A stretch of 64,000 bases of DNA from the NCBI RefSeq assembly GCF_049243985.1, contig NC_135377.1:71408145-71472144 (forward strand), in the 5' to 3' direction. The notes below the pieces were generated by a model. It ran no database searches. It was not told the origin of the DNA and saw only the letters and a program-made list of their open reading frames with translations. A program made the position numbers and the translations under genes. Positions 11,331 through 22,700 of the stretch are shown in pieces; the stretch's first letter is position 1, and the number at the start of each line of letters is the position of its first letter. The stretch is from Paroedura picta. Lineage: Eukaryota; Chordata; Lepidosauria; Squamata; Gekkonidae.

Positions 11331-11719
11331 CCATATACAGTATTATGCTGTGCATTTTGAAAATGGCAGGAGGGGTCCTTATTTGGTGTTACTCTTGATG
11401 TGATGAGAAATTAGCCAAATCATAAATGTCTTTTTATATTTATTTCTTTGACTTTCTAGACTGCCCTCTCTGCTGAAGTGGACTCAGGGCGCCATATACA
11501 GTATTATGCTTTGCATTTTGGTTAAAAATATAAGCAGATTGAAAATGGCAGGCGAGGTGCTTATTTGGTGAGCAGCATAAAATACCAAAATCATGGCCTC
11601 AGTCCAGCCCAAGAGATCTGTGTATAAAAGGAGGCTTTCATTCACAAATGTTTTTTTCTATTTATTCCTTTGACTTTCTAGGCTGCCCTCTCTGCTGAAA
11701 TGGACTCAGGGAGGTGAAC
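11331..11719. repeat. Local tandem duplication of about 160-230 bp
   Basis: Two units, 11331-11491 and 11492-11719, each begin with 'ccatatacagtattatgct' and end near 'gactttctag.ctgccctctc'. The second unit has an extra internal stretch. Gene C has a single unit at the matching place (about 20325-20490), so the duplication is specific to B. Confidence 0.75.
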
Positions 11720-12689
11720 AACATGTGGAAAAACAATACTCTTGAAATCACAATTCAGCATTATTAAATCATTTCTAAAGCACAAAGTACACCCAGAGAT
11801 GTCATCCCCAAACCCAGGGTGGGCATGCGGGTACAGGAGGGAGGCTAGTATGATGTTGTTAGTGGTGGTTTTACTCACCTCAGCCACAGGCCTGGTGGAA
11901 GAGCTCTGGTTCCGCACACTTTAAAAATAGTGAAATACTTACCTTTCATTGTCATTATATTCTGGCCCCTCCATATGACATCACCAACATGTAGCATCTG
12001 AGCAATAAACAGCCAGCGACATCTTCCATCTTAAAGCGCTAGTTGGTGAATCCCAAAAAGTGGATTCACCAACATTAGTGTTATTTACCGGAGAGCAACC
12101 AGAAGGCCACCAGCAAAAAAAAAGTGTATGGAGGTGAAGAAGCACTATCTCTACCTCCAATGTCCCATCCTTGCACACATGTCCCTTTCCCTCCTCCGGG
12201 GAAAGGACTTTTTTTTTTTTATATATATAAAGAACAGCCTGGAGCAACGAATAGGCATTCCACAGTGCAGGCAAAGGCAAAATAAATTTCCCCCCAAAAT
12301 TGTAGCACACAGCATGCTTCTTTCAGCTTCCCCCCCCCCCAATCAGGAATGATATTTATTTTTAAAAGAAGCAAAACTCATGATTCCATAAGCAGTGGCA
12401 ATAAAGAAGCACCATTCATCTATGATTAGATGCATAGGTGTTTCAACTGAGAGCTATTGATTTTTTAAAAATTAGCGGGCATCACAGGCCTTTTAAAGCA
12501 TGGAGAAAGGGGATTTGCTACCTGGCATGATTGACAGGCGGAAGAGAATCACTTATAAAATGTATTGCTCTCTTTCGCCATTTCCAGCAGCTGTTGTGGA
12601 GGGAGAGAAGCATTAAATAGCAGCAGAGAAGAACGAGACAGCAAAAAAGTGAGGAGGGGCCGGGAGGCATGATTGTATGTAGCATTAGT

Positions 12690-13840
12690 CCACTCAGCTG
12701 GTGTAATGCTATTTTTAACCATGTTTGGAGATGCCCTTATTGAGCTCTGACAGGGCCCTGGTGTTTTCTGGGAGCTCATTCCACCAGGCACCAGCCAATG
12801 CCAAGGAAGGTCTGTTGAAGGCTGACCAGATTTCTTTGTGGCCAGGGACTACTAGCCTGTTTGTACCTGCTGAGCACAAGGCACTCCTGGGGACTCGGTC
12901 CAGACTGCGTATGGCCTTAAAAATTAAAACCGGCACGCTAAACCTGACTTGGAATGCAATTGGAAACTGGCACGCCTGTTGGAGGACAGCTGGATGTCAG
13001 CCCACCATGGTCACGACTTGGGCTACTGCATTCTGCACCAATTTTCTGGATCAGGGCTAAGGAAAGATCTGCATAGAGCGAGTTACAGAACTCCAGACTG
13101 AAAGTGAGTGACAATTGGATTACTGTGACTGATTGGTGAGCCAGTTTGGTGTAGTGGTTAGGAGTGTGGACTTCAAATCTGGCATGCCGGGTTCAGTTCT
13201 GCACTCCCCCACGTACAGACAGCTGGGTGACCTTGGGCGTACTACGGCACTGATAAAACTGTTCTGACCGGGCAGTGATATCAGTGCTCTCTCAGCCTCA
13301 CCACCTCACAGGGTGTCTGTTGTGGGGAGAGGAAAGGGAAGGCGACTGTAAGCCGCTTTGAGCCTCCTTCAGGTAGGGAAAAGTGGCATATAAGAACCAA
13401 CTCTTCTTCTTCTTCCTCTGGTCCAGGGCCAGATAGGGTGCTAGTGAATATGGAAATTTGCCAGCTGAGCTACCTTCGTGACCCAGGCCTCCATCATTAA
13501 CGAGGAATCCAAGGTCACTCCCAGATTCCTGAGAGTCTGTGCCATAGTGATTTCCACACTGTCAAGATTGGGGAGGTGCATTTCTTTGTCAGGCCTCTTC
13601 TTTCCCAGCCACCAGACCTCCGCCTTTGAAGGGTTCAGCTTCAGTGGGCCTTGCCTGAGCTATTTCATCAGTCTCTAGACCCCAAGTCAGCGACATGGGG
13701 GGCGGGGGTGGAGAACTCAGCTGGCCGTTCATTGACAGAAAGAGCATGGTGCCATCTGCATACTGATGTGGTGTGGGTAGAACAGCATGGAGACTTGTGT
13801 GGTTTAGGATTCCCCACTAAATTCACAAACTCTCCAGTTA
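12690..13840 (-). mobile_element. Old L2-clade LINE fragment, split by a SINE
   Basis: On the minus strand the peptide at 12715-12936 (SAGTNRLVVPGHKEIW, then AWWNELPENTRALS) matches the L2 C-terminus. Near 13735-13800 the complementary strand still reads HQYADGTMLFLSM, the decayed RT active-site region. It is interrupted at about 13138-13417 by a tRNA-SINE. A related remnant lies in intron 5 of gene C. Confidence 0.75.
13138..13417 (+). mobile_element. tRNA-derived SINE (squamate type)
   Basis: It begins with a tRNA-like head (gtgtagtggttaggagtg, then ccgggttc as box B), continues with 'agctgggtgaccttggg' and 'cacctcacagggtgtctgtt', and ends in 'accaactcttcttcttcttc'. Copies of this family are frequent in squamate genomes; the exact family name (Squam1/Sauria type) was not settled. 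It sits inside an older L2. Confidence 0.8.
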
Positions 13841-13910
13841 TCACCACCTTAAAAACACATCTTGTACAGACAGGTGAAAGAGGGAAGGTGGAACTAAGCC
13901 CTGTCGTTAC

Positions 13911-14053
13911 CTTATTGAGTTGGAACGGCATCTCCTTGGTCAGCCCCACTTCAAAGGGCTCTTCCCAGCTGCCGTTGAAGTAGATGGCATTCACCAGAAT
14001 GAGTCTGGTCATCTCACTGACTGTGCCATCAGGTAACAGGTCAAGGATTTTAC
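13911..14053 (-). CDS. SERPINB1-like: Serpin B, exon 5
   Basis: Acceptor TTCCAG and donor AAG|GTAACG flank 143 bases, exactly the length of exon 5 in gene C. After the two bases that complete a split Gly codon it reads [18 protein letters not shown], then [15 protein letters not shown], then MPFQLNK. These are the serpin helix F / strand 3A region and breach residues. The frame is open. Phase 1 entry is identical to C, so exon 4 of gene C could join it in frame. Upstream, similarity to intron 4 of C stops after about 100 bases and unrelated flank begins, so exons 2-4 were lost or never duplicated. Confidence 0.85.
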
Positions 14054-14550
14054 CTGGAATTAAAATAGATTAATTTTCTGCCCAACACTTAAGGCATATG
14101 AAACATTGATTTGTTTGGCCATTCATAATCCATGTTTTCTGCAAAGGAGGCCCAAGGCAGCTTACAAGGAGCTGCTTCTTCTTCCAAGGGGCTTACCGAA
14201 TGTGACATGCTTACTTTGGGGATCATATATTTAAGTGGATTCGTGTAATTGCTCTCTTCTATCTATGGAGACTAGGATCGTCTATATTCATTGAAGTCAG
14301 TTGAGGTTAAAGAGGAAAAAACATATATTGATAAAAAGATTAATTCGAGGTCAAATCTTTCTTTGTGAGCCATATTTAAAATGAACCAGGAATAGCTTTG
14401 CCATGAAACTCTTCCCAGGAAAATAATGATAGAGGAATACTAACTAGACCCCCAAGGCTTCTCCAACGCCTTTGTACCTGAATTAGACTGGACCAGAGTG
14501 ACTGCGTCAAATGGAAAAGTTTCATTGAATTATTTCATTGTGAAAATAAG
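14054..14550. other. Truncated intron 4 of B joined to intergenic flank
   Basis: About 14054-14145 matches 21180-21300 (intron 4 of C). From about 14160 to 14545 the sequence instead matches the intergenic flank at 2880-3110 and 59825-60190. The join marks where the B copy was cut off. Confidence 0.6.
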
Positions 14551-15437
14551 GGGCCATTCCGCACCGGGATCCATGTAGCAAATTGTTTGCTGAACGAAAA
14601 ATCGCCATTTAAAATAGTGGAATTCGTCGTTATGCATACCTGCCTTTGTAGTGGAATCCAGTTGCGTTTCTATCGTTTCCCACAGGCTTCCGGTCTCGGC
14701 AAAAATCGCTAGAAAGGAAGCGCTATTGCTGAGCTGTGTCCCGCCCCTGGCCATCAAGCAGCCAATGGGCGGCCGTTAGCATGCTCCCAAACAGCCCCTT
14801 TCCCTTTAAAGTTTTTTTTTTTAAACCACCCGTTGCAATGAATATGCGTTGATTCGTTGCAACGGAGAGACCCATTCAGCTAGCAGGTGATGTTTGAGCT
14901 GCCGTTTCATCATTGCCACGCTCCCCCCGAGTGAAACCCCCCCCCCTCATGGGTGCGATTTTCAGCCGAAAACAGTGTGAAAAATAAAGTGAAAATAAAC
15001 CAGCAAACGGGCCTCTATGATGCTTGTGCTTGGTGACTTTAAACAGAGGGACTGCAGCCGGGGAAGCCTCACTGGGTAAACAAAGGTTCGCCGGTGCGTT
15101 ATCTCCGCTCGCTTGGAGAAAAAAAAATGGCGATCGCTTCGCCAGAAGATCAGAGGAGAGAGCCAGGGACTTTGCAGGGAGGGACTTTGCAGAAACCGCA
15201 ACAATGGTAACACACAGAACTTTCCTGCTAGTGTTGCAGATTGGTTGCAGGAGTGGAGCACTTTCCGGAGGGTGATTCCACTTTTTGGGATTTCCCTGAA
15301 AGCGCTACAACGAAGCGCTTTTTGCGGATCGGTTTCAGGAGTGTTGCAGATTGTCAACGACGTTGTGCATAACGGCAAAACTGTAGCGATTTCAATTAGT
15401 AACCATTGTGCTATTTTGGACGAATGCGGAACGGCCC
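14551..15437. mobile_element. Non-autonomous DNA transposon, 3-bp TSD, copy 2 (no CR1)
   Basis: Inverted relative to copy 1: it begins GGGCCATTCCGCAC and ends TGCGGAACGGCCC. The triplet AAG is repeated on both sides (14548-14550 and 15438-15440). The interior matches the reverse complement of 3945-4800. It lacks the nested CR1 tail, so the CR1 entered copy 1 afterwards or independently. No ORF of note. Confidence 0.7.
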
Positions 15438-15609
15438 AAGGAGTTAAATACCATATTTATGTTGATAGCAAAGAAAATACTGTTGCCCTATTCAAAGACA
15501 GTAGCTCCCACCTTCCCAGCACTGAGTGGTGTAGTGTTTCCAAAGGTACTTCAACCCTTCATAGGTATTTTCTTAGGCCCTAATTGTTATATTATTCATT
15601 CTTGTCTTT

Positions 15610-15830
15610 CAAAATAACTCTGAAGAGTTCTATACTTCATGCTTCTCTACCTTACGGAGTTATCATGGCAGCTACCAATCATCCTTTCCTTTCCCCACAA
15701 CAAGCATCTTGTGAGATAGGTGGGGCTTAAAGGGCTCTGAGAGAAATGTGACTGGCTCAAGGTCACCCAGCAGGATTCAGGCTTCATGAATCAAACCCAG
15801 TTTTCTGGATTAAAGGCCACTGAAGAGCTT
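15610..15830 (-). repeat. Old tRNA-SINE remnant in the exon 7C 3' flank
   Basis: Same decayed SINE as at 3420-3655, in the same relative position downstream of exon 7. Confidence 0.5.
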
Positions 15831-16298
15831 AGCAGCACCAGATTTCAGGTTTAACGGTACTGAATTATGGGAGCAAAACCAGCTGATACTGAGAAATACT
15901 CACAATCAGCTTTAAGGAAAACCACCACTGGAACAACTGCTCCAAAAATTGTTCATGTCCACCATTGGGGCAACATCCCTTTAATTCAAGCAACTAATCC
16001 CTTGCTCCATTTTCCAGGAAGCATTCAGTGCAGAAGTCATGTGACACAGTGTTATAACATTTGAGCAGAATCAGCAAAACAAGCACAAGAGAAGCCAAGC
16101 TGCATTGAAAGCAAGGCTTTTGCTGGGCAATGCGAGGCAGACTTCCTTCCACCTAAGCCACTGCAAGCACTAGGACTTAAACTTGGACTAACTGCATAGG
16201 GTTGCATAGCAAGTAAAAGATCTTCATTCTCTCTCAAGCAGGGTAAGGATACCTATTTGTGGAGTTCTCACCTATTATTCTGCCTGTTGTTTCACATT

Positions 16299-16706
16299 TC
16301 ATGGAGAAGCAACTCTTCCGATGAAAATTAAATATCTTTCTGTGCTTTTAGTGATTAAAAACATAAAGGGACGGTTAAATAAGACAATTGTTTCCAATTG
16401 TTGCAGTCTGTAAACCATTGGTCTTCTAGTAGTTGCTGCTGCAGCTTCTGTACCTCCTTCATTCACTTCTATAAATGATGTGTGAACAATTTTGGACAAG
16501 TGGAGCTCACAATATCCCGACATCCCTGACAAGTTGGCCTTGCAGCTGTCAAAGACATCCAGCACTCCTAATGCTGATAAATATGGCTTCAGATCGTAAG
16601 TCTCTTGGAGCTTAAGTTTCGGGAAGTACACGTGAACATCACTGACGGACATCTTTCTTGGGTCTATCCACTCTTGGAGGTTTTCTACAGTGAGATCCTT
16701 CTCCAG
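16299..16706 (-). CDS. SERPINB1-like: Serpin C, exon 7 (terminal; residues 246-380)
   Basis: Acceptor TTGTAG, 135 codons and TGA at 16299-16301. It carries the reactive loop (G330 to R345), the conserved EVNEGGTEA hinge and the C-terminal strand ending GRVASP. One codon longer than the B and E exons; the extra codon lies between the loop and the RPF motif. An ATTAAA on the minus strand near 15981-15986 could serve as a polyadenylation signal, but this is weak evidence. Confidence 0.9.
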   Translation of the reverse strand: MEKDLTVENLQEWIDPRKMSVSDVHVYFPKLKLQETYDLKPYLSALGVLDVFDSCKANLSGMSGYCELHLSKIVHTSFIEVNEGGTEAAAATTRRPMVYRLQQLETIVLFNRPFMFLITKSTERYLIFIGRVASP

Positions 16707-19700
16707 CTACAATTAGAGACAGACACAGGGAAAACCAGGAAATCATTCCAAAGTATTGCCATGAGACATACATTTACACTCAGTTAGCAAAAAACCTGAA
16801 AAGAGCTTATGGAGAAGAGCTCATGGGGTCCTACTGGGGTGGCTGTCACAGATGCTACAGCTCAGTGTCCAACCATATTGCTTCAGACAGGACAGGTTAG
16901 TGAAAAGGGGCCTTGAGCAGAAGAATTTGGAGAGTCCTCTCTGAGTCCTCCAGAAACTATCAGAGTACACAGCGTATCTAAGGGACTGTCTCTTGCAATA
17001 TACCCCCAGACAAGATCTCCAGATGTGAATGTGCTGGTGGTCCCTGCCCTCTCAAAGTGCAACTGGACTCAATCAGGTCCTTTTTGGCCCTGCCCCAGCC
17101 TGGTGGAATTCCTTGCCTGCAGAGACACAAGCCCTGAATGAGCTATCAAAGTTCAGTAAGACCTGCATGCCAGAGCTCTTCTGAACAGGTATTTAGCTGA
17201 GAGTAGGTCACAGAGATGAATCCCCCCCCCGCAAGAATACCCATATCACCCAGCTATATTGAGGCAGAACATCGGGACCGAGTTTTAATCATTTATTGCA
17301 TAGTTTTGTATTCAGATTTTAACTTTGTTGTAAAACATGTTATACACCGCCCTCAGCCAGGATACAGAGAGGGGTAATGAATGAATGAATGGAATGGAAT
17401 ACTGGGCCAGATGAAGTAATATTTTGAACCATTGAAGGCTCTCCTCCTTCCTGCCTAAATTTCTAAATTAAAATCAAAATATTGTATTGCCTGCTTCTCT
17501 GTTTCTGCATTTTTCCATACCTGTGATATATCACTATTTAAGCAAAATATTTTATACTAGGGGCAAAGCCCGTTGTATCCAAGAATACTATGGATGCTAG
17601 AGCTTAGAAGTGCCTTCTTGTGTGAATTAGGCCACAGACACCGAAATGCCCCTCTGCCTTAATACACATGGCGTAGTCACAGTACACAGGTGTCCACTCT
17701 GTTCCTTCTTCTCCATTTTTTCACTGTTGATAAAATGTTATGTGGAGACATGCTTCTTTCATGGTTGCTCCTTAGAAGAATAATGGATTTTTGTACCCTA
17801 TTGCTTACTACCGAAAGGAGTCTCAAAGCGGTTTACAAACACCTTTTCCCTTCGTCTCCCCACAATAGTCAACCTGTGAGGTATGTGGGGTTGTGAGAGT
17901 TCTGAGAGAACTGGGAATGGGCCGCAGTGACCCAGCAGGCCTCAGGTGTCTCAAAGCGTTTTCCAATCGTCTTCCCGTCTTCTCCCCATAGCAGACTCCC
18001 CATGAGGGAGGTGGGGTAGCGAGCCTCACATGGAAGCTGGCAACCCTAAGAGGAAGACTCTCTGTGCACAGCAATCTTGACCTTAGTAAGGTTTTTTATA
18101 CTGTTTCTTTAAATTTGCCAGGCCAGTTCCCATGTCTGTCCACCCCCCCCCAAAAAAAAAGGAAGGTCCTCAGGCTCCCCTGTGTTGCTCTCTCAAGGAA
18201 AATACCTCCCTCCCCTCAGTCAGGGGCTGTCAGAGGCTCCTTCCCAGCAGGCCTGAAGGGAGGGGGAGGGAGAACACTCTCCAGCCTCCTGCCATCTCTG
18301 TCAGGGTTCTGAGGCAATTCACAGTTGGACATGATAGTAAGGACAGCCCTGGGGCAAAAAGGGCTGGTGCAGCTTGTCCAAACCTCCGTTCTCATCCCCC
18401 TTGGCAGCCCTATTGACCTCTTCTCCCTGTGGTGGTCAGGGGCAGACTAGCAGCTATGTCTCCAGATTGCCCCTGGCTGGGCTGTGTGGGCGGGCCCTGT
18501 CAGAACTTTGGCCCTGTCAGAACTTTGGCTTTGCACCTCCCAACTGGCTGGAACTGTAGTCTGTCCTGGTGAGGGCCCAATTAGAAGGCGCGAAGCGCCT
18601 TCCGATTGGCCCCTCCGCTTGTCAGTCCGGGGCCAAGGGGCCAATCCAGGAGTTTTGATCATGGACACAGCCCACCTTACTGATTTATTAAAAGGGACAG
18701 ATGTTTTTTTTTGGTGGGTGGGAGATCACCTGTTCTAGGCCAGTGGAGTTATCTTCAATGTCGTCCGGCAGCAGGACAATCATACTAAGTTCTTTCCCCT
18801 TGTACGGCACTTCCAGGACGCTCAATTTGCATTCAGGGATGTACCGAAAAGGAAGCTTCTTGGACATGTACATCATCTTCACAGTCTTCTTTTCCTTCTG
18901 GATGGGGGAATGAAGAAAAATGGGTCAGGGAGATTGCATATGCACCACTGATGAATGGACATAGATAGGAACAATATTGCCCAAAATATGTTCAAACAAG
19001 TTATGCTTTGTAGTTTCCAGTGGCCATTAATTCCTCCTCTAGTCACAGAGCCACTTAAATTAGAGAAAGTTCCTCCAGCCTAAGATGAGACACAGCCCAG
19101 GGATACTCAGGGTTCCTGTACAGCCCCCCTAGAGGGCCAACTCCAAACTTCAGGGAACATTCATAATTTGGGGAACAAATGGGCATATCTGGAATTTTAA
19201 CCAGTTCCACCTTTCCACTTGCAATGGCCTCTGGTCAGCAACCAAAGTTTTTTTCCTTCTCGCACAGTATAAAAATCCCAGATCCAGGCTTTTAAAAGCA
19301 CACGGGAATCAACCGTAACACCAAGGGTTGGGGTGACTGCCTGAAGACACAGCGTCTCATTGAACCAATTCTTAAGCTCTTTCAGAGATCCTGCTAGAGT
19401 CAAATGAAGCTAAACTTCAAAACTGACAATCATGTATAAATCTCACATCAAGCCTGGAGCTCTGCTTTTGAGTCCTGATTTTTCTCTTGCAGCCTGGGAG
19501 GGGGGGGGGTGGTGGTGGATGAAAGTGGATTAGCAACCTGTCTCAATTTTTTCACCATTCAGAATCCCCTGAAACTTTCTTCAGACCCCAGAAGTGGGGC
19601 AGAATACGGTTGGGAAGCAGAGCTGTGGACAACCCCTCCATGCCATCACTGGCCATTTGGGGAGGAGGTTGACAAGAAATGTTTAACACATTCTAAACAT

Positions 19701-22700
19701 ATATTTTAAAAATAAATAACTCCCACCCATTTGGGAAACCCTTCCATGGCTGTTGAGAAACCCCAAAGTTTCACGAACCCTGGTTGGGAAAGCCTGGGAT
19801 AAAAGGTAAATAACACTGATTTAGAGCATATAGGCATAGTTGATAGGCTATGTGAAGCTGCATTTTGTTATCTGAGTAGCAAAAGCAATTCTGATTTAAC
19901 CTTTTCACTTTATTCTCTTGCATGCACTCTGTGTGGACTAACTGAAATCTAGGGCAGCATAATATTTTTCAGCCACCAAAATATCGGTTTGGTCGATTAA
20001 AAATATAAAAGGAACATGGTCTACAGAGTTCGAAGCTAAATACAACAGAAAATGTGTTGGGTATAAATAAGCTCATCATTATTAATACAAAAGCAATTTG
20101 GGTTGTGGATTTATTGCTTGAAGAATCAAAAAACGGAACTCTCGGTGTTTAACAAGAGAGACATTTCGGCTGCCAGCCTCCATCGGCATGGATACATTCA
20201 TTGGCTCCATCAAAATTCATCCATCCTTTGGGTCAAAAAGCATTTAAATTGAACTCTGGCTCCAAAGAACCTAATGCAGGAATAATCAGTGTTATATTTA
20301 GATGGTTTTAACATTTTAATAACCATATACAGTATTATGCTGTGCATTTTGAAAATGGCAGGAGGGGTCCTTATTTGGTGTTACTCTTGATGTGATGGGA
20401 AATTAGCCAAATCATAAATGTCTTTTTATATTTATTTCTTTGACTTTCTAGACTGCCCTCTCTGCTGAAGTGGACTCAGGGCGCTGAACAACATGTAGAA
20501 AAACAGTATTTTTGTCATCACAATTCAACATTTTAGAATTATTTCTAAAGCACAAAGTCCACCCAGAGATGTAATCCCCGAACTGATGGTGGGCGTGTGG
20601 GTACAGGAGGGAGGCAGCCAGTACGATGTTGTTAGTGGTGGTTTTACTTGCCTCAATCACAGGCCTGGTGGAAGAGCTCTGTTTTGCAGGCTCTGCAAAA
20701 TGTATTGTGCTCTGACAGGGCCCTGATGCTTTCTGGGAGCTCATTCCTCCAGGCACCAGCCAAGGCCAAGAAGGTCTGGTCAAGACCAGCCAGATTTCTT
20801 TGTGGCCAGGAATTACTAGCCTGTTTGTACTGGCTGAGCGAAAGGCTCTTCTGAGGACATATTTGGAGAGGTACACTGGGCCCAGACTGCATATGGCCTT
20901 AAAGGTTAAAACCAACACCCTAAACCTGACCTGGAATGTAATCGCAAGCTGGTGCACCTGTTGGAGGATGCCACCTTAAAATGCATCTTGTACAGATGGG
21001 TGTAAGAGGAAAGGTGAAACTAAGTGCTGCGGTTACCTTATTGAGTTGGAACGGCATTTCCTCGGTCATCCCCACTTCAAATGGCTCCTCCCAGCTGCCG
21101 TTGAAGTAGACGGCATTCACCAGAATGAGTCTGGTCATCTCACTGACCATGCCTTCAGGTAACAAGTCAAGGATTTTACCTTGAATGAAAAGGCAGAAGA
21201 AATAATGGAGTAATTTTCTACCCAACACATAAGGCATCTGGAACATTGATTTGTTTGGCCATTTCTAATCCACATTTCCTGCAAAGGAGGCCCAAGGTAG
21301 CTTACAAGGAAACCAATGACGAAACAAGTAAAACGAAAATCAGTGCATGAGAGTTGAGTGTGGGCTGGTGGCTTAATGGCAGGGCTGGCTATCGTCACTG
21401 TGCCGTACAGTTGGATTACTGTGTTCAGCCCAACCTGCTGACCTAAGCAAGATCTGTATGATTGGTCAGAATCCAAGGTCCTGCAGAGGGTGATGGAGGA
21501 ATGCATATTTGGCATAGATTGGATTGGAACGTCCTGGTGGTTTTCAAATTATCTCCTCCAGTACCCTGATTGGCTCAACAGCAGAGTTCCTGCTTCTTGA
21601 GCACACTTCCCCCTCCCCCCGGTTTTGCCTTCAGAACTACAGTTGGAGAGAACTCTTCACTGGCAACTATGAAAGACTATGGAAGATTATACATACTGGA
21701 TATAAAAGATGGAATGAGTTGAAACTGTCCTGGTCGGCTCGAATGGCCACGGTCAAGATGAACTTGTTGCCTAAATTTAACTTTTTTGTTCCAAATGTTA
21801 CCAATAGGAGAAAACGCTGAGAAAATGGCAATCAGTGATCAATAAATTTATCTGGAGTGGAAGAAGGCCAAGAGTTGCTTTTAAAATACTTCAAGATGTG
21901 AAGGAGAGAGGAGGTCAAGTTCTTCCTAATCTAAAACTATACAAAGACGCAGCAGCACTTACATATATAGTGGACTGGATACGGGAACCGCATTCAAGAG
22001 AACTGGTATTTGAAAGAAAAACCATGGGTAACAGCTTCCATGAAAGACTATGGCCAGCAGGAAAACAAAAACAAAACGTAGTAGCAAACATCTGGATTAG
22101 TGGACTTTTGAACGCATGGTCAAGATACAATAAAAGACTATCTCCAGCACCATCAATATTGAAATCGCCAATTGAGGCATATTTTGGTAAATCTCAACAT
22201 AAAAGGCTGACTTGTCTCCAGTACAAAGACTTAATATCAAAGACCGGCAAGTTTAAGGATATGCAAACAATAAAGGAAGGAGTAGAAATCCAATGGTTAG
22301 AGTATAACCAATTATTATCTAGATTCAAAGCAGAGTTTCAGCAACCGTTAAATCTAGAGGCTCCAATACCAGAATTTGAAAACTTAGTAATCCAAGACAA
22401 GCAACACTTGCAGGGCCAAATATACAAACTGCTATTAAGGTATGAGACAGAAACAGAACGGGTTAAGCCATGTATGATTAAATGGATGCAAAATATTGAG
22501 ACAAATGTCACAATGGAACAATGGGAGCTAGTATGGTCTAGAATACCTAAGTATACTAATAGTCAAAAATTTAAAGAAAATTGGTATAAAATGTTTTACA
22601 GGTGGTATGTGACACCAAAAGTGATCGTCAAAATTGCTAAAAACTGTGATAACAAATGCTGGAAATGTGATGATAAAATAGGTTCTTTCTTTCATATGTG

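Larger units (their letters stand above)
10321..13910 (-). other. Intron 5 of serpin B
   Basis: Much of it is similar to intron 5 of gene C: about 10321-11330 to 18898-20330, and 11700-11900 to 20450-20690. It contains a local tandem duplication, an old L2 and a SINE. No coding exon was seen. Confidence 0.7.

Noticed and set aside
13140-13215. Possible tRNA gene (box A and box B-like motifs), also at 29970-30045 and 42178-42235
   Set aside because: These are the heads of tRNA-derived SINEs: each continues into a SINE body and tail, and the tRNA folding is degraded.
5203-14053. Serpin B as a complete independent gene
   Set aside because: No exon 2, 3 or 4 and no promoter could be found between 14053 and exon 7 of gene C; only exons 5-7 are present.
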